Of a DNA stretch of 64,000 nt, positions 24,348 to 33,538 are shown in pieces. Made by a program: the position numbers and the translations under genes. The stretch is from Lachnospiraceae bacterium MA2020. Lineage in GTDB: Bacteria > Bacillota > Clostridia > Lachnospirales > Lachnospiraceae. The stretch spans positions 54,675-118,674 of the forward strand of contig KN050797.1 in NCBI GenBank assembly GCA_000746015.1, in the 5' to 3' direction. The notes below the pieces were generated by a model. It did no database searches. It worked only from the letters and a program-made list of their open reading frames with translations, and had not been told where the DNA came from. Within the stretch, counting starts at the first letter, position 1, and each line of letters starts with the position of its first letter.

Positions 24348-25742
24348 ATGGCTATAGATATGATGAAGAAAGTTCCTGTCAGAGAGCAGGAGCCTAAGGT
24401 TAGGGCTACAAATTTTGACGAGGTTTGCCTTGGATACAACAAGGAAGAGGCTATGGACGAGGCTACAAGATGTCTCAACTGTAAGAATCCTCAGTGTGTG
24501 GTTGGATGTCCGGTATCTATCAATATTCCAGGTTTCATTGATGAGGTTAAGAAGGGCGATTTCAAGAAGGCATCTGAGATAATCGCAGAGTCTTCAGCAC
24601 TTCCTGCAGTATGCGGTCGTGTATGTCCACAGGAGAGTCAGTGCGAGGGTAAATGTGTACGTGGTATCAAGGGAGAAGCTGTTTCAATCGGTAAGCTCGA
24701 GAGATTCGTTGCTGACTGGGCTCGTGAAAACGGAGTAAAGCCTGAGGTTAAAGCAGAGAAGAAGGGCAAGAAGGTTGCAGTTATCGGTTCCGGTCCATCC
24801 GGACTCACATGTGCAGGTGATCTTGCAAAGCTTGGCTATGATGTGACTATTTTTGAGGCACTTCACAAAGCAGGCGGTGTTTTGGTTTATGGTATCCCTG
24901 AGTTCCGTCTTCCAAAGGACAAGGTTGTACAGCCTGAGATCGAGAATGTTGAGGCTCTTGGCGTAAAGATTGAGACAGATGTTGTTATCGGTAAGTCAAC
25001 TACTATCGATGCACTTCTTGAGGAAGAGGGCTTTGATGCAGTATATGTAGGATCAGGTGCCGGACTTCCTAAGTTCATGGGTATCCCTGGTGAACAGGCA
25101 CTTGGCGTATATTCAGCAAACGAGTTCCTTACAAGAAACAACCTCATGAAGGCTTACAGAGATGACTATGATACACCTATCGCAAGAGGTAAGAAGGTTG
25201 TAGTTGTCGGCGGTGGTAACGTTGCTATGGATGCTGCAAGAACAGCACTCAGACTTGGTGCAGAGGTACACATCGTATATCGTCGTTCTGAGGCAGAGCT
25301 TCCTGCAAGAGCAGAGGAAGTACATCACGCTAAGGAAGAGGGCATCATCTTTGATCTTCTTCAGAACCCAACAGAGATCCTCGAGGACGAGAATGGCTGG
25401 GTAAAGGGTATCAAGGTTATCAAGATGGAGCTCGGCGAGCCTGATGCTTCAGGAAGAAGGAGACCTGTAGAGATAGAGGGCTCTGAGTATGAGATAGAGT
25501 GTGACACAGTTATCATGTCACTTGGTACATCACCAAATCCACTTATCTCTTCAACTACAAAGGGGCTTGAGATCAACAAGCGTCAGTGTATCGTAGCTGA
25601 TGAAGATACTGGTGCAACATCAAAGAGCGGAGTTTACGCCGGTGGTGATGCCGTAACAGGTGCTGCTACTGTTATCCTTGCAATGGGTGCAGGTAAGGCA
25701 GCTGCAAAGGGAATCGATGAGTTCCTTTCAAAAGTACAGTAA
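24348..25742 (+). CDS. nfnB: NfnB, NADPH-binding FAD/[4Fe-4S] subunit
   Basis: 464 residues, related to the glutamate synthase small subunit. The N-terminal ferredoxin-like part holds the cluster cysteines CLNCKNPQCVVGCP and CGRVCPQESQCEGKC. An FAD-binding Rossmann motif follows (AVIGSGPSGLTCAGDLA), then the NADP-binding motif VVVVGGGNVAMDAARTALR, and a terminal FAD segment YAGGDAVTGAATVILAMGAG. The pairing with nfnA defines the bifurcating complex; without it the protein would be annotated as GltA/GltD-like. Codon use is strongly biased to preferred codons in both nfn genes, suggesting high expression. A zinc-ribbon protein follows 18 bases later. Confidence 0.9.
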   Translation: MAIDMMKKVPVREQEPKVRATNFDEVCLGYNKEEAMDEATRCLNCKNPQCVVGCPVSINIPGFIDEVKKGDFKKASEIIAESSALPAVCGRVCPQESQCEGKCVRGIKGEAVSIGKLERFVADWARENGVKPEVKAEKKGKKVAVIGSGPSGLTCAGDLAKLGYDVTIFEALHKAGGVLVYGIPEFRLPKDKVVQPEIENVEALGVKIETDVVIGKSTTIDALLEEEGFDAVYVGSGAGLPKFMGIPGEQALGVYSANEFLTRNNLMKAYRDDYDTPIARGKKVVVVGGGNVAMDAARTALRLGAEVHIVYRRSEAELPARAEEVHHAKEEGIIFDLLQNPTEILEDENGWVKGIKVIKMELGEPDASGRRRPVEIEGSEYEIECDTVIMSLGTSPNPLISSTTKGLEINKRQCIVADEDTGATSKSGVYAGGDAVTGAATVILAMGAGKAAAKGIDEFLSKVQ

Positions 25743-25760
25743 TATTTGGAGGTTTTAGAA

Positions 25761-26447
25761 ATGTTTTGTCCTAAATGCGGTCTTGAGTTCAGAGAGGGAT
25801 TTGAAGAGTGTGCATACTGTCATATCCCTTTGGTTGAAGAATTACCGGAGAACTTTGAGGAGAATAGCGAGGATGCCGATATGAGCGTGACCGCATCAGT
25901 GGAAATGCAAGGCATTGATGAAACAGAGGCAAAGGAGGAGCCGGAAGCAGCGGCTCCTTCAAAGCCATTTATGACTGCGGCAGAAAAAGCAAATGATATG
26001 AAGTCATCAGGTACAACATTATTGTTTGTATCTATAGTTGGATTCGTATTTCTTATACTTGCATCTGTTGGAGCACTTCCTATACAGATCGGAGGAGCTG
26101 GCGCGTTCATTACTTATATAGTTATGGGTGGTCTTTTCCTCATATTCTTCATATCAGGCGTCAGATCCTTAAAAAAGGTGGCTCAGCTGGAAGAAGATGC
26201 TGACAGAGAAGCTGCTAAGGCTGAGGAGATCAGCAAGTGGTTCATAGAGAATCATACAGCATATAGTATCGATCTTGAGATCAAGGAGGCTCAGTCTGAA
26301 GCTGAGACAGGCGGAGATGAGTACTTCGAGAGGATTCAGATTATGAAAAAGCATATTCAGGAGCGTTTTATGGATCTTGATCCACAGTTCCTTGACTTTT
26401 TAATTGATGAAATTTATCCGGAGGTCTTTGAAACAGAAGATTTATGA
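25761..26447 (+). CDS. Zinc-ribbon two-helix membrane protein, function unknown
   Basis: 228 residues. The N-terminus FCPKCGLEFREGFEECAYCH is a four-cysteine zinc ribbon. An acidic low-complexity linker follows (about 30-75), then two membrane helices (about 85-105 and 112-135) and a charged C-terminal domain rich in Glu and aromatic residues. GGAGG at 25749-25753 selects the ATG at 25761. The last four bases overlap the rlmH start (ATGA), so translation is coupled. The domain order is common in Lachnospiraceae proteins of unknown role. No function is assigned. Confidence 0.7.
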   Translation: MFCPKCGLEFREGFEECAYCHIPLVEELPENFEENSEDADMSVTASVEMQGIDETEAKEEPEAAAPSKPFMTAAEKANDMKSSGTTLLFVSIVGFVFLILASVGALPIQIGGAGAFITYIVMGGLFLIFFISGVRSLKKVAQLEEDADREAAKAEEISKWFIENHTAYSIDLEIKEAQSEAETGGDEYFERIQIMKKHIQERFMDLDPQFLDFLIDEIYPEVFETEDL

Positions 26448-26887
26448 ATATAACAGTACTTTGTGCCGGAAAGATTAAAGAAAAATTTTTTCAAGACGCG
26501 ATAGCCGAGTATTCAAAAAGGCTGTCGCGTTATTGTAAGTGTAAGGTGACAGAGGTTGCGGACGGACCGGATATGTATGCCGAGAGAGACCGTTTCCTTG
26601 CACACTTACCGGAAAACGCGTATATTATAACTTTGGAAATAGGCGGTAAAAAGTTGGATTCAGTCCAGCTTTCGCATAAAATAGAGCAGCTTGGGATAGA
26701 TGGTAAGAGCAATATCTGCTTCATCATAGGCGGGTCTGACGGCCTTGCTGATGAGATAAAGCAAAAGAGTAATTTTGCTCTGAGCTTTTCTGATATGACA
26801 TTTCCGCATCAGCTGATGAGGGTCATATTGTTTGAGCAGATATATCGTTCGTTCAAGATCATTGCACACGAGCCTTACCATAAGTGA
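26444..26887 (+). CDS. rlmH: 23S rRNA pseudouridine-1915 N3-methyltransferase
   Basis: 147 residues, slightly shorter than the usual 155-160. A SPOUT-fold methyltransferase acting on helix 69 of 23S rRNA in the 70S ribosome. Features: N-terminal MNITVLCAGKIKEKF, the SAM-binding knot segment FIIGGSDGL, and the C-terminal LSFSDMTFPHQLMRVILFEQIYRSFKI ending HEPYHK, which is the signature end of the family. It starts within the stop of the previous gene and lies in a ribosome-maturation context with phoH and ybeY. Confidence 0.95.
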   Translation: MNITVLCAGKIKEKFFQDAIAEYSKRLSRYCKCKVTEVADGPDMYAERDRFLAHLPENAYIITLEIGGKKLDSVQLSHKIEQLGIDGKSNICFIIGGSDGLADEIKQKSNFALSFSDMTFPHQLMRVILFEQIYRSFKIIAHEPYHK

Positions 26888-26893
26888 GAAAAA

Positions 26894-27913
26894 ATGGAAA
26901 ACGAGATAATTCATACTATAAAAGATGTTCCGCTTGAGCATCTGAGAAATATATTTGGTCAGTTTGACAAGTTTGAAAAGCAGATAGAAGACAGCTACGG
27001 TGTTAGTTTGGTTGTCCGCGATAATGAGCTTAAGATAAAGGGGGAGGAGCCGGGAGCTTCTCATGCTGAGAAGGTTTTGAGAGAGCTTTTGAAGAAATCT
27101 ATGGCCGGAAACGTAATAGAAGAGCAGAATGTAACCTATGCGATCGATATGGTCAAAGAAGATGATGATGTATTTGGCGAGATCGATGGCGATATTATAT
27201 GCCATACCGTACAGGGAAAGCCTGTAAAGCCTAAAACTAAAGGACAGATGAAGTATATCAATGCTATCAGAGACAAAATGATAGTGTTTGGCATAGGACC
27301 TGCGGGTACAGGTAAGACTTACCTTGCAATGGCAATGGCTATCATGGCTTTCAAAAATGAAGAGGTCAGCAGGATCATTCTCACAAGACCTGCAATTGAG
27401 GCGGGTGAGAAGCTTGGATTTTTGCCGGGAGATCTTCAGAGCAAGGTTGATCCATATCTTCGCCCTCTTTACGATGCGCTTTATCAGATAATGGGTGCCG
27501 ATTCTTTCCAGAAAAACATGGAAAAGGGACTTATTGAAGTGGCTCCGCTCGCATACATGAGAGGACGTACACTTGACAATGCATATATAATACTTGATGA
27601 GGCTCAAAATACCACACCGGCGCAGATGAAGATGTTTCTGACACGTATAGGATTTGGCTCTAAGGTTGTCATCACAGGAGATAAGACGCAGAAGGATCTG
27701 GCAGCGGGTACTGTATCAGGACTTGATGTTGCTGAGAGAGTGCTTGGCAAGATGAGTGATATCGGTTTTATATACCTCACATCAAAAGACGTGGTCAGAC
27801 ATCCTCTTGTACAGAAGATCGTCAAGGCTTATGAGGATTTTGAAGCAAAGCATAAAGAGAGGAAAGACCTGAAGCACAGGAGGCTACATGCAGTTAAGCG
27901 CCATAATATGTGA
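26894..27913 (+). CDS. phoH: PhoH family ATPase
   Basis: 339 residues. A cytoplasmic P-loop ATPase related to superfamily 1 helicases, usually beside ybeY and thought to act in RNA metabolism. The Walker A motif GPAGTGKTYLAMAMA lies near residue 135, the Walker B-type segment YIILDEAQNTTPAQMK near 230, followed by KVVITGDKTQKDL. The N-terminal 100 residues are the KH-like region of the longer PhoH proteins. Spacing to rlmH is six bases. The 3' end overlaps the next gene by 26 bases, a strong sign of coupled translation. Confidence 0.93.
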   Translation: MENEIIHTIKDVPLEHLRNIFGQFDKFEKQIEDSYGVSLVVRDNELKIKGEEPGASHAEKVLRELLKKSMAGNVIEEQNVTYAIDMVKEDDDVFGEIDGDIICHTVQGKPVKPKTKGQMKYINAIRDKMIVFGIGPAGTGKTYLAMAMAIMAFKNEEVSRIILTRPAIEAGEKLGFLPGDLQSKVDPYLRPLYDALYQIMGADSFQKNMEKGLIEVAPLAYMRGRTLDNAYIILDEAQNTTPAQMKMFLTRIGFGSKVVITGDKTQKDLAAGTVSGLDVAERVLGKMSDIGFIYLTSKDVVRHPLVQKIVKAYEDFEAKHKERKDLKHRRLHAVKRHNM

Positions 27914-28964
27914 TATTGTAATCCTGGCTGTTTCGGCAGTATTACTTATAATATCTTTAGATAAATTAAAGGATGATCGCCATAAGAAGCCAGCTGTGAG
28001 GGCAATGCTTATAGGTATGGTGCTTTCGATCGTGGCGTTTTTTACTCCGGAGTTTATATTTCCTTTTCAGGCGATAGCATTGATCTTTATGGTTTATACG
28101 GATTTTGCAGCGGGTACAGGGCTTTTGGCATTTTATTCTGCTGTTTCCATGGTCGCCTACAATGATGGAAGTGTTTATTTCTTCTATTGCTTTGTATCCG
28201 GGCTTATTTTGCTTTTGCTCTATAGAAACCCGGTCAATGGTTTTACCTACAAAAAGCCTTTGCTGCTTTACAGTCTCTATTCAATACTGATCTATGTGGC
28301 ATTTATGCTTAAGTTTTCTGTCAGACTTACACCTGAGAGTGTTATAGGACCTGCATGCGGACTCTTTGTAAATGTGATAATAGTGCTGATAGCTCTGCCA
28401 AAGATCGGGCATGAGGTACTGTTTGCACTTGAAGAAAAGTACGCAGCTGTTGTAGATCCTGAGTATGAGTTAATGCTCAGGCTAAAGAAGGAAAATAATC
28501 TTGAGTATAAGAGAGCACTTCACGGCGGATATCTGGCAGACAGGCTTGCTGAAAAGATCGGAGCAGATCGAAGGATGGCAAGAGCATGTGCATATTATCA
28601 CAGGATAGGCGGACTCGTGGAGAACGACAGTTCACCTTCTGAGCGTACTGCAAATCTCATTGCCGAGCATGAGTTTCCGGATGATATGCAAAGGTGTATA
28701 AATGTCTACACAGGATATGTTCGCGACAGATATTCAAAAGAAAATGCTATTACAATGTTCTCGGATGAGCTTATTAAGTCTCTTTTAAGACTTATGAGTG
28801 AAAGACCGGGAGAGAAGATCAATTATGATGCCCTTATAAATCTTGTATGCGAAAAGGTTTCTGCAAGACCTCAGATCATGGAGTCAGATCTGAGTATGAG
28901 AGATTTAAGGGTTATAAAGCAGCGTTTAAAAGAGGAGAAGCTTTATTATGACTTTTTACGTTGA
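27888..28964 (+). CDS. Shortened PgpH-like membrane protein with degenerate HD domain
   Basis: 358 residues, placed between phoH and ybeY where Firmicutes often carry the c-di-AMP phosphodiesterase PgpH (7TM-HD, about 700 residues). Here the large extracellular domain is missing. Five or six membrane helices fill about residues 5-172, followed by a cytoplasmic part. The HD-domain frame is recognisable: RALHGGYLADRLAEKIGADRRMARACAYYHRIG aligns with the family pattern His-x-x-x-V-x-x-LAE...AYYHDIGK, but the HD doublet is His238-Arg239 and the later HHGTT region is replaced by EHEFPDDMQ. Metal binding and catalysis are therefore unlikely. It could act as a sensor or scaffold, or be decaying. Overlaps of 26 and 17 bases tie it to both neighbours. 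Confidence 0.7.
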   Translation: MQLSAIICDIVILAVSAVLLIISLDKLKDDRHKKPAVRAMLIGMVLSIVAFFTPEFIFPFQAIALIFMVYTDFAAGTGLLAFYSAVSMVAYNDGSVYFFYCFVSGLILLLLYRNPVNGFTYKKPLLLYSLYSILIYVAFMLKFSVRLTPESVIGPACGLFVNVIIVLIALPKIGHEVLFALEEKYAAVVDPEYELMLRLKKENNLEYKRALHGGYLADRLAEKIGADRRMARACAYYHRIGGLVENDSSPSERTANLIAEHEFPDDMQRCINVYTGYVRDRYSKENAITMFSDELIKSLLRLMSERPGEKINYDALINLVCEKVSARPQIMESDLSMRDLRVIKQRLKEEKLYYDFLR

Positions 28965-29445
28965 GAAAGAAACAGAAACAGATCTTGGACTTGACTACCG
29001 TGCTATATTAGAAAAGGTGGCTTTAAAAGTTCTTGAGCAGGAAAAGTGTCCTTATGAGGCTGAGATAAGCCTTACTTTAGTAGATCCGGAGGATATCCGT
29101 GCTACAAACAATGAGTTCAGAGGCATTGATAAAGTGACAGATGTACTGTCATTTCCTATGGTTGAGTATCAGTCACCGGCAGATTTTTCTAATATTGAGG
29201 AGGATTTTCCGGACTGCTTTAACCCGGAGACAGGTGAGCTTATGCTTGGTGATATCGTGATATGTCTTGAGAGGGCAAGAGAGCAGGCTGAGGAGTACGG
29301 CCACAGCGTTTTAAGAGAATTTGCTTTTCTTATTGCTCATAGTATGCTACACTTACTTGGGTTTGACCATATGGAGCCTGATGAGGCAGCAGTTATGGAA
29401 GCCAAGCAGCGAGAGGCTTTGGACAGCCTTGGCATTACAAGATAA
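28948..29445 (+). CDS. ybeY: Endoribonuclease YbeY
   Basis: 165 residues. A zinc-dependent endoribonuclease needed for 16S rRNA 3' maturation and ribosome quality control. The metal-binding motif H-x3-H-x5-H is intact as HSMLHLLGFDH, and the segments NNEFRGIDKVTDVLSFP and LGDIVICLERA are family hallmarks. It starts inside the PgpH-like gene. The order rlmH-phoH-(pgpH)-ybeY puts it in an RNA-processing operon. Confidence 0.96.
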   Translation: MTFYVEKETETDLGLDYRAILEKVALKVLEQEKCPYEAEISLTLVDPEDIRATNNEFRGIDKVTDVLSFPMVEYQSPADFSNIEEDFPDCFNPETGELMLGDIVICLERAREQAEEYGHSVLREFAFLIAHSMLHLLGFDHMEPDEAAVMEAKQREALDSLGITR

Positions 29446-29487
29446 ATGATCATTATTGATATGATAAAGATTTTTTTGGAGGTTTTT

Positions 29488-30678
29488 ATGATAAGAAAAA
29501 ATCTGATCTCTGCAGTACTGATATCTGCACTTTCATGTGTTTTACTTTTTACAGCATGTGGCAAGTCAGCCGGAAATCCGAACACTGCAGGTACAGCAGA
29601 AGTAGAGGATGGGATGGAGGAAGTGTCAGATCCTGACGCATACAAAAATTTTGAGAACTCTACTTCAACAGCAACCGGAAGTGCAAGTGGTCTTATCGCT
29701 GAGTACGATCACACAACAAGCTATGGTGCTGAGAGAGAGACAAAGGGCGACCAGATCAGAAGCTATCTTACAGGTAAATGGGTAGACAAAAAGATAGGCG
29801 AGAGAAGACCTATCGCTGTCATGCTCAATAATATCAAAGAAGCTCAGCCTATGTCTGGCTCATCGATGGCAGATGTGCTGTATGAGTGCGTAGTTGAGGG
29901 CTCTCTTACAAGAATGATGGGTATCTTTGAAAACTATGATAAGCTTGATAAGATCGGTTCTGTAAGAAGCTGCCGTAATTACTTTGTTTATTATGCACTT
30001 GAGTTTGATTCGATTTATTGTCATTACGGACAGTCAGCTTATGCTATGCCTCTTTTGCAGCAGGATTTCGTTAACAATCTGAGTGGACTTTCATCTGAGG
30101 GTGATATTGTTTTCTATAGGACAACTGACAGAGTAGTTCCACATAATGCTTATGCATCTGCAAAGGGAATAAAGAAAGGCATAGAGAAGCTTGGATATGA
30201 GACATCATACAGAAGTGACTATAAGGGAAAGTTTACTTTTGCAAATGATGATGAGATCATTGTACCTGATTCTGCTGATGCTTTTGATGCAACAAGAGTT
30301 GAGCCGGGTTATCTTGTAAATAAGCCTTGGTTTGAATACAATGCAGAAGATGGAAAGTATTACAGGTTTGAGTATGATGAGCCTCAGGTTGATGCTGAGA
30401 ATAATGAGCAGCTTGCTGTAGATAATATCATTCTCCAGTATTCTTCATGGGAGAAGGTTGATGACAAGGGATACCTTGGATTTGACTGTCATTCCGGCGG
30501 ACAGATGACTTACATTACTCATGGTAAGGCAAGGACAGGTACCTGGATCAGATTTGATGGAGATCAGGGCTCAGTTCGCTACTTCGACTCAGAGGGTAAG
30601 GAAATAGTTGTAAATCAAGGAAAGACCTGGATATGCATCATCCAGGATACAATGGCTGATAAGGTGGTTATAAGTTAA
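29488..30678 (+). CDS. DUF3048 (YerB-type) lipoprotein
   Basis: 396 residues. The ATG at 29488 follows GGAGG; the signal peptide ends in the lipobox FTAC (Cys about 25), so the protein is a membrane-anchored lipoprotein facing outward. A short low-complexity linker (about 28-75) precedes two DUF3048-type parts: RPIAVMLNNIKEAQPMSG, LYECVVEGSLTRMMGIFENY, IGSVRSCRNYFV, then the C-terminal NIILQYSSWEKVD and GTWIRFDGDQGSVRYFD. The biochemical role of the family is not established. Its place between ybeY and a flippase suggests cell-envelope upkeep, but that is only context. Confidence 0.88.
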   Translation: MIRKNLISAVLISALSCVLLFTACGKSAGNPNTAGTAEVEDGMEEVSDPDAYKNFENSTSTATGSASGLIAEYDHTTSYGAERETKGDQIRSYLTGKWVDKKIGERRPIAVMLNNIKEAQPMSGSSMADVLYECVVEGSLTRMMGIFENYDKLDKIGSVRSCRNYFVYYALEFDSIYCHYGQSAYAMPLLQQDFVNNLSGLSSEGDIVFYRTTDRVVPHNAYASAKGIKKGIEKLGYETSYRSDYKGKFTFANDDEIIVPDSADAFDATRVEPGYLVNKPWFEYNAEDGKYYRFEYDEPQVDAENNEQLAVDNIILQYSSWEKVDDKGYLGFDCHSGGQMTYITHGKARTGTWIRFDGDQGSVRYFDSEGKEIVVNQGKTWICIIQDTMADKVVIS

Positions 30679-30679
30679 T

Positions 30680-32326
30680 ATGCCTTCTAAAAAAAAGAAA
30701 GCAAATAATTTCATAGTGCAGGGTGGAATTCTTGCAATAGCCGGTGTTATCACAAGGATCATCGGTATGTTTTATAGGATCCCTGTCACAAACATCATTG
30801 GTGACGAGGGAAATGGATATTACGCGGCGGCGTATCAGATATACAATATTATGTTGTTGATATCTTCTTACAGCCTGCCGTTGGCTATCTCTAAGATTGT
30901 TTCTGTAAGATATTCAAGGCAGGAATATACAAATTCAGACCGTGTTTTTAAGGGCGGTCTGATTTTTGCGTTTATCTCAGGCGGTATTGTTTGCCTGCTC
31001 CTTTTCTTTGGTGCCGGCTTCTTTGCGGGTACTCTGATGAGTGAGCCTATGAGCGCGATAGCCTTGAGGATATTTGCACCGACACTTCTGATAGTTGCGA
31101 TAATGGGTGTAGTCAGAGGATATTTCCAGGGTATGGGGACCATGGTTCCTACTGCAATATCTCAGATAATCGAGCAGATCGTAAACGCTGTTGTCAGCAT
31201 ACTTGCGGCAAAGACATTATTCAGCTACGGTGAAAAGGTTGCAAAGCTTCTTAAAAACAAGCATTATTCATATGCGTATGGCGCAGCCGGAAGTACTCTT
31301 GGTACGAGCTCCGGTGCTTTGGCAGGTCTTATATTTCTGCTGATAGTCCTTTTACTGGTTTCGGGCTCACTTCGCCGTTACAGGGCAAAGGAAGAAAGAC
31401 GTTCCGTTGAGTCAATGGGTGAGATCATGTCACTTATTGCACTTACTGCGATCCCGGTAATATTAAGTACAGCTATCTATAATGTAAGCGATGTTCTGGA
31501 TAACGGAATATTTAACAAAATAATGACGCTTAAAGGGCAGGGCGTTGAAAAAACAGCAATATGGGGTATTTATTCCGGTAAATACAAGCTTATGATGAAT
31601 ATCCCTATAGCACTTGCAAATGCTATGTGTTCATCAGTAGTGCCTACACTTGCTTCGTGTATGGCAGCTGAGAATACAAGAGCTGCAAAGCGCAAGATAT
31701 TTACTGCACTCAGAGTTACAATGCTCATAGCATTCCCTTGCTGTGTAGGTATGACAGTCCTTGCTGAGCCTATTCTTTCAATGCTCTTTAAGGGTGATCT
31801 TACATTAGCAGCACAGCTTATGAGAGTCGGAAGTATCTCGATATTGTTCTTCTCGATCTCGACACTTACAAATGGAGTGCTCCAGGGTATCAATCATCTG
31901 GAGGTGCCTGTAAGACACTCTGCTATATCACTTGTAATACATCTTGCAGCACTTTGGGTAATGCTTGATTATTTTAACATGGGTATCTATGGAGTAGTAT
32001 TTGCAAACATCCTTTTTGCAGTGCTTATGTGCATAATGAATCAGTTTGCTATCAAGAGATACCTCCATTACAAGCAGGAGATGCCGCGTACTTTTGTTAT
32101 ACCGGCTATATCTTCTGTGATCATGGGTATCATAGTATTTACGCTTTACAAGCTGTTTAGCAAATTTTTAGGCAATATCCCTGCAACGATAATCTCTATT
32201 GTTGTAGGTGGTGCAGCATATTTCTTCTGCATACTGAAGCTTCGCGGCATCAGGCAGGAGGAGCTTAACGAGATACCAGGCGGCGCATTTATTGGCAGGA
32301 TTGCCAGAATTTTTGGGATTTTTTGA
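30680..32326 (+). CDS. MurJ/SpoVB-type polysaccharide or lipid-II flippase (MOP family)
   Basis: 548 residues with about 14 membrane helices, typical of the MVF/PST branch of the MOP superfamily. N-terminus NNFIVQGGILAIAGVITRIIG and the YRIPVTNIIGDEGNGYYAAAY motif match SpoVB/YtgP proteins, one of which (YtgP) is the Bacillus lipid-II flippase MurJ. Substrate cannot be settled by sequence; lipid II or another undecaprenyl-linked sugar is likely. A charged cytoplasmic loop (about residues 230-245) separates two helical bundles. It begins one base after the DUF3048 stop and is followed after three bases by a flavoprotein. Confidence 0.85.
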   Translation: MPSKKKKANNFIVQGGILAIAGVITRIIGMFYRIPVTNIIGDEGNGYYAAAYQIYNIMLLISSYSLPLAISKIVSVRYSRQEYTNSDRVFKGGLIFAFISGGIVCLLLFFGAGFFAGTLMSEPMSAIALRIFAPTLLIVAIMGVVRGYFQGMGTMVPTAISQIIEQIVNAVVSILAAKTLFSYGEKVAKLLKNKHYSYAYGAAGSTLGTSSGALAGLIFLLIVLLLVSGSLRRYRAKEERRSVESMGEIMSLIALTAIPVILSTAIYNVSDVLDNGIFNKIMTLKGQGVEKTAIWGIYSGKYKLMMNIPIALANAMCSSVVPTLASCMAAENTRAAKRKIFTALRVTMLIAFPCCVGMTVLAEPILSMLFKGDLTLAAQLMRVGSISILFFSISTLTNGVLQGINHLEVPVRHSAISLVIHLAALWVMLDYFNMGIYGVVFANILFAVLMCIMNQFAIKRYLHYKQEMPRTFVIPAISSVIMGIIVFTLYKLFSKFLGNIPATIISIVVGGAAYFFCILKLRGIRQEELNEIPGGAFIGRIARIFGIF

Positions 32327-32329
32327 TAA

Positions 32330-33538
32330 ATGAAAAAAATATGCGTGATAGGTGCGGGAGCGTCAGGAATGGTAGCAGCAATATCTGCCGCCCGTTCTGG
32401 CGCCTCTGTGGCACTATATGAAAAAAATGCAGCTGTCGGCAGGAAGATACTTCAGACCGGCAACGGCAAATGCAATTTCACAAATGAAGATATGGATACG
32501 GCATATTTTCGCTCATCGACTGAGAGTACTTTGATAAAAAGTGTTCTCAGCCGTTTTGATGAAAAGGACACGATCAACTTTTTCGAAAATCTGGGTATAA
32601 AGAAACGTGTGAGAAATGGCGGACTTTATCCGTATTCAGAGACAGCAGTGTCAATAGTGGATGCTCTCAGCTTTGAGCTTGAAAGGCTTGGAGTAAAGAT
32701 TATCTTTGAGTGCCCCAAGATATATATCAAGAAAAAAGGCGATGGATATGATGTATCCGGCACATATTATGATGCTGTCATAGTCGCAACCGGAGGCAAG
32801 ACGGTTCCAAAAAGCGGCTCAACCGGAGATGGCTACTGGTTTGCTGAGAATTTTGGCTTAAAAGTAGTAAAGCCGCTTCCAGCGCTCACTCAGATAAAAA
32901 GCAGCCAGAAGTGGTTTAAGGATGTTGCAGGAGTGAGAGTTGAGGCGGAGCTTTCGCTCTATATTGATGGCAGCTTTGTACATAAAAGTCATGGAGAGCT
33001 TCAGCTTACAGACTATGGAATATCCGGCATATGTACATTTGAGATCTCAGGGCTTGTTTCAAGGGCAACTGATAATGGGCAGAAGTGCCGGGTAGAGATA
33101 AATTTACTTCCGGAATGTACATTTAAAGAGGCTCTTTCAATGCTTGAAAAGCGAAGAGAGATATTTGCTGAGAGATCAGTGGGAGAGATGTTCACGGGCC
33201 TCTTTAATAAAAAGCTGTCGGATATGCTCATAAAGGAGGCAGGAATAAAGCCTCAAAAGAAAGCAGGTTCTCTGGATGATAAGGAGCTGAAAAAGCTTGC
33301 ACATATTTCAACTCAGCTTATAGTAGAGGCTGATGGAGTAAATGACTTTGCAAAAGCTCAGGTAACGAGCGGTGGTGTTTCACTTGATGAGCTGACAGAG
33401 GATATGGAGGCTAAAAAAGCCAGGGGACTTTTCTTTGTAGGTGAAGTTGTGGACGTTGATGGCATATGTGGTGGCTACAATCTGCAGTGGGCATGGGCAA
33501 CAGGCTATTTAGCAGGAAAGGCGGCAAGTATTGATTAA
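32330..33538 (+). CDS. HI0933-family FAD-dependent oxidoreductase (YhiN/BaiN type)
   Basis: 402 residues. N-terminal dinucleotide-binding motif VIGAGASGMVAAISAARSG, the family signature VGRKILQTGNGKCNFTN, a second motif VIVATGGKTVPKSGSTGDGY, and the C-terminal FAD segment FFVGEVVDVDGICGGYNLQWAWATGY. Members are flavoproteins of largely unknown substrate; BaiN reduces bile-acid intermediates in some Clostridia, but that cannot be inferred here. The stop overlaps the next gene by eight bases. The two flavoprotein genes are usual neighbours in Firmicutes. Confidence 0.9.
   Translation: MKKICVIGAGASGMVAAISAARSGASVALYEKNAAVGRKILQTGNGKCNFTNEDMDTAYFRSSTESTLIKSVLSRFDEKDTINFFENLGIKKRVRNGGLYPYSETAVSIVDALSFELERLGVKIIFECPKIYIKKKGDGYDVSGTYYDAVIVATGGKTVPKSGSTGDGYWFAENFGLKVVKPLPALTQIKSSQKWFKDVAGVRVEAELSLYIDGSFVHKSHGELQLTDYGISGICTFEISGLVSRATDNGQKCRVEINLLPECTFKEALSMLEKRREIFAERSVGEMFTGLFNKKLSDMLIKEAGIKPQKKAGSLDDKELKKLAHISTQLIVEADGVNDFAKAQVTSGGVSLDELTEDMEAKKARGLFFVGEVVDVDGICGGYNLQWAWATGYLAGKAASID

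Noticed and set aside
25746-25760. Longer N-terminus of the zinc-ribbon protein
   Set aside because: The extra codons overlap the GGAGG ribosome site, and the ATG at 25761 gives the zinc ribbon at the very N-terminus as in similar proteins.
26660-27607. Minus-strand open frame of 315 codons opposite rlmH/phoH
   Set aside because: The composition is Leu/Tyr/His/Ile-rich nonsense and it lies wholly against two well-recognised genes.
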